9,616 bases of DNA from Syntrophaceae bacterium (GTDB lineage: Bacteria; Desulfobacterota; Desulfomonilia; Desulfomonilales; Desulfomonilaceae): contig JACWAG010000280.1 in the NCBI GenBank assembly GCA_014874425.1, positions 1-9,616 on the forward strand. Reading direction: 5' to 3'. The notes beneath the pieces were generated by a model, which was not told the DNA's origin, searched no databases, and worked only from the letters and a program-made list of their open reading frames with translations. A program made the position numbers and the translations under genes. Shown piece after piece: positions 1 through 6,269 of this stretch (the stretch's first letter is position 1; each line of letters opens with the position of its first letter).

Positions 1-1154
1 CTGCCTTTCTGGGTCAACTCAATGGTATTGTCTTCGATAGTGAATAGTCCAGCGCCATCAAGGTGGCCCAGGGAGTCCTTGACAAACCCGGACGCGTCGA
101 GTCCATACTGATAGCTCATCAGGGTAAGATCAACGCCCTTGGTCAATCTCAGCCCCATTATCATGGCGTCCTTAAATCTGGTAAGGGGATCCATTTCAAT
201 TAAAGATTCTACCACAGACTGATTACACAAAGTCGAACGGAGGTATCGGTCCAGTTCAACCACATTTGAGTAACGCGTCCTTCCTGTCATTCCGTGAGCG
301 GCAAGCCCAACGCCCAAGAAAACTTGATCCGTCCAATACTTTAGATTGTGCCGGGATTGCATTCCAATCCTGGAGAAATTCGATATTTCATATTGTTCAA
401 GCCCTTTGGAACAAAGCTTTTCACAAATCGCCTCGTACATGTCGGCCACAAGGTCATCATCAACAACTTCGTCTTGAGTAAGTTTAATTCGATTTTCAAT
501 CTTGGATCCGGACTTAATCTCGAGCAGATACACCGAGACATGTTCAGGCCCCAATTCAATAATTTCTTCCAGACTGTTCATAATCGATGAGAGCGTCTGG
601 CTGGGATAACCTGCAAGCAGATCTACTGAGATGTTCTGGAATCCGGCCTTTCTGGCATTAATGAATGTTCTTATAAAATCTGCGGCCGAATGTCGTCTGT
701 TCATTGACCGAAGTTCAAGATTATTTAGCGACTGTGCGCCAATGCTAATTCTGTTCACGCCAGCTTCCTGCAGTTTGAGGAATTCATTTTCCAAGTAGGT
801 CCCTGGATTGACCTCTACAGTGATCTCCATAGGATGAACAAAGTTAAACGTTCGCTTAATGGCATCAATAATCCTCTCTATGCTTTCCGGATTGAAAACA
901 CTCGGAGTTCCGCCGCCAAAATATATGGTGTCTAAATCTGCTGGAAAAGAGTGGCCCATGAACAAAAGAGATTTTCCCAGACCGCGGATTTCCTGGATAA
1001 CCGCTTCAACATAGTGGGCCTCCAGCGCCGTTTCAAAAGGATATGAAACAAACCCACAATAGTCGCAACGACTCAGACAAAAGGGTATGTGGACGTAAAC
1101 ACCTATTGGGCCGCAATCATCAGGATATTTTCCGGGTACAGCGTTTGCTTGCAT
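1..1154 (-). CDS. hemW: HemW-type radical SAM haem chaperone, 3' end cut by window edge
   Basis: The protein is a HemW-family radical SAM enzyme, related to the oxygen-independent coproporphyrinogen oxidase HemN but thought to insert haem into respiratory proteins. I translated the minus strand from the ATG at 1154; 384 codons stay open to the left edge. Residues near the N-terminus read VHIPFC-LSR-C-DY-C-GF, the CxxxCxxC cluster site. Phe stands where HemN has its fourth Cys, which is the usual HemW signature. Further along come TIYFGGGTPS, EVNPGTY, RISIGAQS, a YEISNF stretch, and HNLKYW followed by LGVGLAAHG, all in family order. Length fits HemW (about 380), so only a short C-terminal tail is missing. 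The ATG directly follows an in-frame TAA, which fixes the start, although no good Shine-Dalgarno precedes it. The 149-nt leader up to the tRNA shows no convincing terminator or promoter, so read-through from the tRNA is possible. Confident on family; haem-chaperone function is by family. Confidence 0.94.
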   Translation of the reverse strand, partial: MQANAVPGKYPDDCGPIGVYVHIPFCLSRCDYCGFVSYPFETALEAHYVEAVIQEIRGLGKSLLFMGHSFPADLDTIYFGGGTPSVFNPESIERIIDAIKRTFNFVHPMEITVEVNPGTYLENEFLKLQEAGVNRISIGAQSLNNLELRSMNRRHSAADFIRTFINARKAGFQNISVDLLAGYPSQTLSSIMNSLEEIIELGPEHVSVYLLEIKSGSKIENRIKLTQDEVVDDDLVADMYEAICEKLCSKGLEQYEISNFSRIGMQSRHNLKYWTDQVFLGVGLAAHGMTGRTRYSNVVELDRYLRSTLCNQSVVESLIEMDPLTRFKDAMIMGLRLTKGVDLTLMSYQYGLDASGFVKDSLGHLDGAGLFTIEDNTIELTQKG

Positions 1155-1303
1155 TTACCAAAAGTGAGATTTCAGATCGTTCAAGACAATTAGCTTTTGT
1201 GGAGCGCCTGAGACATCAACCAAAGAGGCTCGGCAGGTCACGAAACTTATAAAACTTTAGGAACAGGATTGAGTGAACATTCGGCAAGTGGCGTTTTTGT
1301 TAT

Positions 1304-1377
1304 TGGCTGGGGGACGAGGATTCGAACCTCGGTTAACGGGGCCAGAACCCGTCGTCCTGCCGCTAGACGATCCCCCA
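1304..1377 (-). tRNA. tRNA-Gln (anticodon CUG)
   Basis: This 74-nt cloverleaf folds cleanly, with the CCA end encoded at 1304-1306. The acceptor stem pairs TGGGGGA with TCCCCCA, followed by discriminator G73. The D arm is closed by GTC/GAC. The anticodon stem ACGGG/CCCGT carries the loop TTCTGGC, so the anticodon is CTG and it reads CAG. The T arm is CGAGG-TTCGAAT-CCTCG. The weak T1-A72 pair and G73 are classical glutaminyl-tRNA synthetase identity elements and agree with the anticodon. It is transcribed in the same direction as the upstream tsaC-like gene and has its own promoter. It is not itself a t6A substrate, since it does not decode an ANN codon. Confidence 0.96.
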
Positions 1378-1391
1378 GCAACAACAGAGCC

Positions 1392-1421
1392 ATTCTAAGG
1401 ATGATGTGTTGTTTCTGTCAA
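1392..1421 (-). promoter_or_regulatory. Sigma70-type promoter of tRNA-Gln
   Basis: On the minus strand a perfect -35 TTGACA (1416-1421) is followed after 18 nt by TAGAAT (1392-1397), five of six matches to the -10 consensus. The predicted start would lie about 6-8 nt downstream, leaving only a short leader before the tRNA 5' end at 1377. The -35 box begins 7 nt past the stop codon of the upstream tsaC-like gene, so the promoter fits tightly into the gap between them. Confidence 0.65.
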
Positions 1422-1427
1422 GAATAT

Positions 1428-2075
1428 TTAATTTATTTCCGATTCCCTTAATGCTTCGAAGATGCTTTCTTTCGAAACACGTCCGATTCTGAGGACTTTC
1501 CAACCTGGGTGAGTCGCGTCAACAACTGTTGAGGGAAGCCCTCCAGGGCACGGTCCGGAATCAACAACCACATCCACTGAATGAATAATTTCAGGTGGGA
1601 TATCTGTCACACTTTTAGGCGTTGGGTCTCCTGAAAGATTAGCGCTAGTCGCAGTTATCCAACCACCGACCATTTCCGCCAACAGACGCGCTGGACACAA
1701 CGGGGGAACTCTGACGCCTATATCGCCCGAAGCATTCCGAACATACTTAGAGAAATCTACTTGGCCATCGAACAAGATAGTCAAACTCCCAGGCCAGAAG
1801 TTTTTCATGAGAGTTTCAGCAATTTTCGAAAAACCGCTGATTCTTGAATTTACGACCTTCTTGTCCGAAGCGATTAACGCTAACGGATTTTGAAAAGTTC
1901 TTTTCTTTATTGAAAAAATTTTCTCCACAGCTTCATCCATAAATGGATTCGCCGCTATAGCGTAAAAGGTTTCAGTGCCGACTATAACTGTTCCTCCATG
2001 CATTATAGCTTCAGCCGCTATTCCCAAATCTAAAGAGGCGGTTTTGGGATCATAATCGGAAATGGTTATCAACAA
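1428..2075 (-). CDS. tsaC: L-threonylcarbamoyladenylate synthase (TsaC/Sua5/YrdC family, short form)
   Basis: This 215-residue protein is a single YrdC-domain enzyme that makes threonylcarbamoyl-AMP from threonine, bicarbonate and ATP, the donor for t6A37 in ANN-decoding tRNAs. Visible family motifs are GGTVIVGTETFYAI (27-40, the usual PTDTVYGL loop), KKR (57-59), NPLALI (63-68), WPGSLTI (94-100), GVRVP (120-124), TSANLSGDP (143-151) and GLPSTVVD (179-186). The length matches TsaC/YrdC rather than two-domain Sua5 proteins of about 340 residues. The GT in place of PT in the first loop and Ala in place of Gly after the Tyr are modest departures. The start is TTG at 2075: an in-frame TAG lies at 2088-2090, there is no ATG until residue 25, and AGAGGT sits 8 nt upstream as a Shine-Dalgarno. 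A second TTG follows immediately. Partners TsaB, TsaD and TsaE are not in the window. Confidence 0.92.
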   Translation of the reverse strand: MLITISDYDPKTASLDLGIAAEAIMHGGTVIVGTETFYAIAANPFMDEAVEKIFSIKKRTFQNPLALIASDKKVVNSRISGFSKIAETLMKNFWPGSLTILFDGQVDFSKYVRNASGDIGVRVPPLCPARLLAEMVGGWITATSANLSGDPTPKSVTDIPPEIIHSVDVVVDSGPCPGGLPSTVVDATHPGWKVLRIGRVSKESIFEALRESEIN

Positions 2076-2176
2076 CTGTTGGTACCTCTAGACATACTTA
2101 GTAGATGCGTCTGAAAGTAAATACCCATTCTAATTCTATTGACAACACATTGTAATCACTGAGGTTTGATAACTGT

Positions 2177-2288
2177 CACACAATGACGCGATGTGTGTTT
2201 AAGCTATCATTTTTCGCAACTTGTGGACCCCTTTAACAAGTTATTACAGAAGTTATCCACAGGTTCTGGGGAATTCTCATCCAGAGCC
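2177..2288. repeat. Three consecutive inverted repeats in the tsaC-glutaredoxin gap
   Basis: Three short dyads follow each other in this non-coding stretch. The first is CACACA (2177-2182) with TGTGTG (2192-2197) around a 9-nt loop. The second is AACTTGT (2218-2224) with ACAAGTT (2236-2242) around 11 nt. The third is GGTTCTGG (2262-2269) with CCAGAGCC (2281-2288), which has one mismatch and an 11-nt loop. Their left arms begin 41 and 44 nt apart. None is followed by a T-run on either strand, so they do not look like Rho-independent terminators; the third could still be a 3' hairpin of the glutaredoxin mRNA. Operator sites or chance are the other options. Confidence 0.4.
2253..2261 (+). promoter_or_regulatory. 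Perfect DnaA-box sequence (TTATCCACA)
   Basis: This 9-mer matches the DnaA-box consensus at every position and lies in non-coding DNA between two of the inverted repeats. Eight-of-nine matches on the same strand occur at 1921-1929 (TTCTCCACA, inside tsaC), 2066-2074 (TTATCAACA, at the tsaC start) and 2602-2610 (TTCTCCACA, upstream of gmd). I did not see comparable matches elsewhere by eye. Whether DnaA binds here is unproven; no dnaA, dnaN, gidA or rpmH gene is present to support an origin. Confidence 0.4.
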
Positions 2289-2301
2289 GATCCACCCTTG
2301 T

Positions 2302-2556
2302 TTATGATTTCAAACCTAGGGCTTCTTTGATTTCTTGTTCCTTAAAACCCACTATAACCTTTTCGCCAATTATTAGAGTCGGAAAGGCACATCTGGAGGT
2401 AAGCTCTTTAATTTCATCCAAAACTGGCTTCCGATCTTCGTCTGAAAGTAAATCTACATCCGTGAATTCATATTCTATTCCACAATCTCCCAGGAATCTC
2501 TTACAAGCTTTACAATGACTACAGGTACTAAGAGAATAAAGTTTACATTGCTCCAT
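2302..2556 (-). CDS. Small glutaredoxin-like thiol-disulphide protein
   Basis: This 84-residue protein has the glutaredoxin fold layout: a first beta strand (KLYSLS), then the redox centre CSHC (Cys12 and Cys15) with another Cys at 18, a helix, and CAFPTLIIGE, where Pro59 is the conserved cis-proline next to a Thr. VGFKEQEI resembles the glutathione-site end of the domain. The active site is CSHC rather than the CPYC of classical glutaredoxins, and Cys4, Cys25 and Cys56 give an unusually Cys-rich small protein. It is likely cytosolic, as there is no signal peptide. The reductant (glutathione, thioredoxin reductase or a ferredoxin-linked system) cannot be told from the sequence. AGGGAG lies 7-8 nt before the ATG at 2556. 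It is transcribed divergently from gmd. Confidence 0.85.
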   Translation of the reverse strand: MEQCKLYSLSTCSHCKACKRFLGDCGIEYEFTDVDLLSDEDRKPVLDEIKELTSRCAFPTLIIGEKVIVGFKEQEIKEALGLKS

Positions 2557-2568
2557 TTTATGGCTCCC

Positions 2569-2598
2569 TTGACGTTAGTTCGCATGAAGTGATAAAAT
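2569..2598 (+). promoter_or_regulatory. Candidate sigma70 promoter of the gmd-fcl series
   Basis: TTGACG (2569-2574, five of six) is separated by 18 nt from TAAAAT (2593-2598, five of six). Transcription would begin near 2605 and leave a leader of about 35 nt before gmd. The site lies in the 85-bp gap between the divergent glutaredoxin and gmd starts. A near-match to a DnaA box (TTCTCCACA, 2602-2610) would overlap the predicted start point. Confidence 0.45.
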
Positions 2599-2641
2599 CA
2601 TTTCTCCACAGTTATTCCTAAACAAATTCAGGTCTGAAAAT

Positions 2642-3724
2642 ATGGCACAAAGAGAAGATAAACGGGCCCTTATAACCGGAGTGACCGGACAGGACGGCGC
2701 TTATTTGACTGAGTTTCTTTTGCGCAAAGGTTACGTAGTGTGCGGAGTAAAAAGGAGAAGCTCCTTAATAAATACGCAGAGACTCGATAACCTTTATGAA
2801 GATCCTCACTTTCCTAGCCGACGGTTAATCCTCGAATACGGGGACATGACGGATTCTACCAATCTCATTAGGATTATTCAACAGTTTCAACCTACAGAGA
2901 TATACAATCTCGCGGCGCAAAGCCACGTCAAAGTTTCTTTCGAAACCCCCGAGTACACCGCAAATTCGGACGCTCTAGGGACTCTTCGATTATTGGAAGC
3001 TATCCGCATCCTGGGGTTAATAGATAAAGTTCGCTTTTATCAGGCTTCAACTAGTGAACTCTATGGAATGGTCCAGGAAATTCCACAGAAAGAGACTACA
3101 CCTTTTTATCCCCGAAGCCCGTATGCTGTGGCAAAATTATATGGGTATTGGATCATAAGGAACTACCGCGAAGCATATGGGATGTTTGCATCGAACGGTA
3201 TACTTTTTAATCACGAATCCCCGTTGCGAGGAGAAACCTTCGTCACCCGAAAAATAACTCGAGCTGTAGCCCGTATCAAATTGGAGATGCAGGATAACAT
3301 GTATTTGGGAAACTTAAACGCCAAGCGTGATTGGGGATACGCCGCTGATTATGTTGAAGCTATGTGGCTCATTTTACAGCACCATGAGCCTGACGATTTT
3401 GTCATAGCTACTGGAGAAAACCATTCGGTGAGAGAATTCGTAGACCGAGCTTTCAAAGAGGTTGGGATTTCGATTACTTGGGAAGGTTCCGGCGTAGATG
3501 AACAAGGTCTGGACAGTGAAACAGGCAAAGTCCTTGTTTCGGTGGACCCTCGCTATTTCAGACCCACGGAAGTTGACCAACTATTGGGAGATGGGACCAA
3601 AGCTCGCGAAATTCTTGGATGGGGCCCTCGATGCAGTTTTTCCGAACTGGTTCGACACATGGTGGTTGCCGACCTAAAGGAGGCTGAAAAGGAACAACTG
3701 TGCAAATCTGCAGGATTTAATTAA
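2642..3724 (+). CDS. gmd: GDP-mannose 4,6-dehydratase
   Basis: The enzyme converts GDP-D-mannose to GDP-4-keto-6-deoxy-D-mannose in the cytosol, the first step to GDP-L-fucose and related 6-deoxyhexoses. The 360 residues form an extended short-chain dehydrogenase. The NADP-binding GVTGQDG loop is at 13-19, followed by the KRRSS stretch (37-41) typical of NADP(H) recognition in GMD, and NLAAQSHV at 89-96. Catalytic residues correspond to Thr137 and Glu139 in STSELYG and to Tyr161 and Lys165 in SPYAVAK, each five positions later than in the E. coli enzyme. FNHESPLRGETFVTRKI near 190-206 is also diagnostic. Length is normal and no key residue is missing. The ATG is preceded only by a weak AGG about 10 nt upstream. 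Its stop overlaps the next start by one base (TAATG), so it is translationally coupled to fcl. Confidence 0.97.
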   Translation: MAQREDKRALITGVTGQDGAYLTEFLLRKGYVVCGVKRRSSLINTQRLDNLYEDPHFPSRRLILEYGDMTDSTNLIRIIQQFQPTEIYNLAAQSHVKVSFETPEYTANSDALGTLRLLEAIRILGLIDKVRFYQASTSELYGMVQEIPQKETTPFYPRSPYAVAKLYGYWIIRNYREAYGMFASNGILFNHESPLRGETFVTRKITRAVARIKLEMQDNMYLGNLNAKRDWGYAADYVEAMWLILQHHEPDDFVIATGENHSVREFVDRAFKEVGISITWEGSGVDEQGLDSETGKVLVSVDPRYFRPTEVDQLLGDGTKAREILGWGPRCSFSELVRHMVVADLKEAEKEQLCKSAGFN

Positions 3725-4668
3725 TGATATCAACCAAACCTAGAGTATTTGTCGCTGGTTCAACAGGCATGGTGGGATCGGCGATCTGTAGACGCCTTGA
3801 GTCCGAAAACTATCCGGTGATAAAACACCCCGGCCGCAAGGTTGATCTACGTAATCAGTTGACTGTGTATGAATTGCTCGACGGCATTCGCCCTCAGTGG
3901 GTGTTTCTGGCGGCGGCTCGAGTAGGCGGAATATTTGCCAACAGCGCGTTCCCTGCAGAATTCATCTATGACAACTTGATGATGCAAAGCAACGTCATGC
4001 ACGCCTGTTATGAACTCAAGGTGGAGAAAATGCTATTCTTGGGGAGTTCCTGCATTTACCCAAGGTCAGCTCCTCAACCGATGAAAGAGGAATATCTTCT
4101 GACAGGCCCCTTGGAACCTACAAATAAGCCTTACGCCGTAGCCAAAATCGCGGGCATAGTTATGGCTCAAGCATATAGACGCCAATATGGAGCAAATTTT
4201 ATATCAGTTACGCCCTCCAATCTGTATGGTCCTTTTGACAATTTTGACTTAAAAAGTTCTCATGTCTTGCCCGCTCTACTCAGGAAGACTCATGAAGCCA
4301 AAGTGTCGAACGCCGAACATGTTCAGATCTGGGGAACCGGCTCTGTCTTGCGTGAATTCCTTCACGTTGACGATTTAGCGGACGCTTGCGCATTCTTGAT
4401 GAAGAATTACGACGAGATGGAGATAGTAAACATAGGATCAGGCTATGACATATCGGTTTTGGATCTCGCAAAATTAATAAAGGAGGTGGTAGGATTTGAA
4501 GGAGAATTGCGCTTTAAATCGGATATGCCCGACGGCGTACAGCAGAAATTGTTGGACATTTCGAAGATTACCGCATTAGGCTGGAGACCTAGTATAGGCA
4601 TGAGGGCCGGTTTGGAATCAACTTATGAGTGGTATTTGAAAAATATCGGTCATTGTCGCAATTCGTAG
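3724..4668 (+). CDS. fcl: GDP-L-fucose synthase (3,5-epimerase/4-reductase)
   Basis: This 314-residue extended SDR enzyme carries out epimerisation and NADPH reduction of GDP-4-keto-6-deoxymannose to give GDP-L-fucose, the donor for fucosylated surface polysaccharides. The dinucleotide loop GSTGMVG is at 12-18, and AARVGGI at 64-70 is characteristic of the family. The active site is visible as GSSCIYP (107-113, with Ser108 and Cys110), Tyr137 and Lys141 in YAVAK, and His180 in KSSHVLPALL, matching the Ser/Cys/Tyr/Lys/His set of E. coli Fcl. REFLHVDDLADA and the C-terminal substrate lobe are also intact. AGGA ending about 8 nt before the ATG, inside gmd, acts as ribosome binding site. Being coupled to gmd strongly supports the function. 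No glycosyltransferase or polysaccharide transporter follows, so the fucose acceptor is unknown. Confidence 0.96.
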   Translation: MISTKPRVFVAGSTGMVGSAICRRLESENYPVIKHPGRKVDLRNQLTVYELLDGIRPQWVFLAAARVGGIFANSAFPAEFIYDNLMMQSNVMHACYELKVEKMLFLGSSCIYPRSAPQPMKEEYLLTGPLEPTNKPYAVAKIAGIVMAQAYRRQYGANFISVTPSNLYGPFDNFDLKSSHVLPALLRKTHEAKVSNAEHVQIWGTGSVLREFLHVDDLADACAFLMKNYDEMEIVNIGSGYDISVLDLAKLIKEVVGFEGELRFKSDMPDGVQQKLLDISKITALGWRPSIGMRAGLESTYEWYLKNIGHCRNS

Positions 4669-4707
4669 TTTATCGAAGAATGCTATTGAACAATTTTCTG
4701 ATGAGTA

Positions 4708-5403
4708 TTGGTTGAAAATAAATTGAATGAGCCGATTGATCCAGCCAACCTCAACTTGGCCTGCCCCATACTGGAAGTGTCAATACCCGTAGATAAACTC
4801 AGAGACGACACGAACCCACCTCACCTGAATTTTAAAATTGATAAAAGACATATTGTGTGGTTGTTAGGCCGTTCCGGTATAGGTAAAACTACGATTCTAC
4901 GTACAATAGCCCGTCTTCACGAGACCTCCGGTGTCTCGATGAAGTATCGAGGGACCATTTACCATCAAATTGAGCCTCGACGCTGGAGAAGCTCTATACT
5001 TTATGTGAACCAGAAACCGGTTATGTTCCGAGGCTCAGTCCGCGAAAATATTTTCAAACCTTTTAGATTAAGACTTAACAAAGATCGTATCCCCGAAAAT
5101 GCGTCGGTTGTTACCTTATTAAGGAAACTTTATTTGTCGGACTCGGTTCTTGAAAGAGACGCCATGACCCTTTCTGTTGGGGAAGCGGCTCGAATTTGTC
5201 TTGTACGCGCACTTTTGTTATCTCCAGAAATACTGTTGCTTGATGAGCCAACAGCTTCTCTTGATCTGGATTCTAGAAAAGCTGTGGCAAAGACATTGAA
5301 TGAATGGTTGTCACTTACAGATAGTGGAATAATTGGAGTCACTCACGATGAAACCCTTACAGGAATGGCGCCTGGTCTGGAAATTCACTTAGGGTCTTAT
5401 TAG
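4708..5403 (+). CDS. fetA: ABC ATPase of a FetAB (YbbL/YbbM)-type transporter
   Basis: This 231-residue protein is the nucleotide-binding subunit that would drive the permease encoded next. Walker A is GRSGIGKTT (54-62), the Q-loop is Gln102 in YVNQKPVMFRGSV, the signature is LSVGEAAR (155-162), Walker B with the catalytic Glu is ILLLDEP (175-181), the D-loop is SLD (184-186) and the switch His is 213 in VTHD. FetAB in E. coli is proposed to export iron and to protect against oxidative stress; here that role is by homology and by pairing with a UPF0014 permease. The signature departs from LSGGQ: Val replaces the second Gly. The start is uncertain. TTG at 4708 is the first possible codon after an in-frame TGA at 4702, without a clear Shine-Dalgarno; another TTG occurs at 4723. 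It lies 39 nt behind fcl with no terminator between, so it is probably co-transcribed. Confidence 0.86.
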   Translation: MVENKLNEPIDPANLNLACPILEVSIPVDKLRDDTNPPHLNFKIDKRHIVWLLGRSGIGKTTILRTIARLHETSGVSMKYRGTIYHQIEPRRWRSSILYVNQKPVMFRGSVRENIFKPFRLRLNKDRIPENASVVTLLRKLYLSDSVLERDAMTLSVGEAARICLVRALLLSPEILLLDEPTASLDLDSRKAVAKTLNEWLSLTDSGIIGVTHDETLTGMAPGLEIHLGSY

Positions 5404-5468
5404 TCCAATCCCATTTATTAAGTTAACGTTGTTTAAAATACCGAAAATTTATAAATGAACTAAAAAAC

Positions 5469-6269
5469 ATGACCACACAAATTGTCCCAATTTCCGATTC
5501 CCAACTTATCTTTACAGGGATTTTGGTCCTTATAACAGCCGGGATTTCCGCATCTTTTCGGCTGGGTCTACTAAAATCACTTCTGTGGGGAACAGCCAGA
5601 TGTGTCCTGCAACTCAGCGTTGTTGGTTACGCTTTAGCATGGATTTTTTCTGTCAACCGTCTTGAAGTAGTAATTCCAGTAATAGCGTTAATGGCCTTAT
5701 TCGCAGCCAATACAGCGACGCGACGTACACCCAATGTCTCTGATTTTCCAACCTTGTTGGCGTTTGTCGCCTTGGCGTCTACAACGTACCTGGTGGCCGT
5801 TATTGTGTCGCTGACAATCATACGCCCGGTCCCATGGTACGAATCAAGGATAGTTGTGCCTATCTCTGGAATGATACTGGGAAACGCTGTAAGCGGAATA
5901 ACCCTTTCCATTGATAGATTGTATGGTGAAGTAAGAAGTCATTCTCACGAGGTCGAAGCGCTCCTGTCTATGGGGGCCTCTCCATGGGAATCGGTACACG
6001 ACCTGATTCGTGAAGCCTTAAGATCAGCCATGACCCCGATGATAAATTCATTAATGGTTGTAGGCATAGTTAGCATACCAGGCATGATGACCGGCCAAAT
6101 ACTGGGAGGGGCCGACCCGGTTGAAGCGGCGAGATATCAAATAGTCGTCATGTTGATGATTTCGTGCGCCGCGGCAGTGGGTAGTATGATCCTCATCGGC
6201 CTGTCATTCCGACGTCTTTTTACAAAAGATGAGGCGCTACGACCAAACTTGTTTCGATCTAATTCTTAA
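5469..6269 (+). CDS. fetB: UPF0014 permease, FetB/YbbM family (iron export)
   Basis: This 266-residue inner-membrane protein is the permease partner of the preceding ATPase. Roughly seven hydrophobic stretches can be seen, near 11-28, 44-61, 66-81, 98-118, 127-147, 190-207 and 224-246. Family motifs are RCVLQLSVVGY (44-54), PISGMILGNAVSG (131-143), EALLSMGASPWE (163-174), which resembles the cytoplasmic helix that contacts the ATPase, and GIVSIPGMMTGQILGGADP (199-217), the most diagnostic block. The length is usual. ATG at 5469 is the natural start by comparison with the family N-terminus, but no Shine-Dalgarno is evident in the AT-rich 65-nt gap after fetA. The 3' end overlaps the 3' end of selA on the other strand by 11 bp. 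Substrate (iron versus another metal or thiol) is inferred from E. coli only. Confidence 0.92.
   Translation: MTTQIVPISDSQLIFTGILVLITAGISASFRLGLLKSLLWGTARCVLQLSVVGYALAWIFSVNRLEVVIPVIALMALFAANTATRRTPNVSDFPTLLAFVALASTTYLVAVIVSLTIIRPVPWYESRIVVPISGMILGNAVSGITLSIDRLYGEVRSHSHEVEALLSMGASPWESVHDLIREALRSAMTPMINSLMVVGIVSIPGMMTGQILGGADPVEAARYQIVVMLMISCAAAVGSMILIGLSFRRLFTKDEALRPNLFRSNS

Noticed and set aside
266..590. Small open frames on both strands at 266-481, 341-559 and 348-590
   Set aside because: They are out-of-frame shadows of hemW, whose own frame is open and full of family motifs.
1216..1234. Bulged stem formed by GAGCgCCT and AGGCTC ahead of hemW
   Set aside because: The stem is short, carries a bulge and lacks a T-run on either strand, so it is neither a clear terminator nor a recognisable riboswitch.
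1304..1377. tRNA-Gln as an integration site of a mobile element
   Set aside because: No integrase gene and no duplicated tRNA 3' end are visible anywhere in the window.
1043..1451. Plus-strand frames at 1043-1252 and 1269-1451
   Set aside because: The first runs antisense to the hemW start and its leader; the second runs antisense through the tRNA. Neither has a ribosome binding site or recognisable composition.
1519..2081. A 13-bp word (TCAACAACTGTTG) present at about 1519-1531 and again at 2069-2081
   Set aside because: The first copy encodes the conserved STVVD motif of TsaC and is explained by coding; no other flanking identity supports a real repeat.
2139..2170. TTGACA at 2139-2144 as a plus-strand promoter
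   Set aside because: The nearest -10-like word is 20 nt away and poor, and the next plus-strand gene is about 500 nt downstream behind a better promoter.
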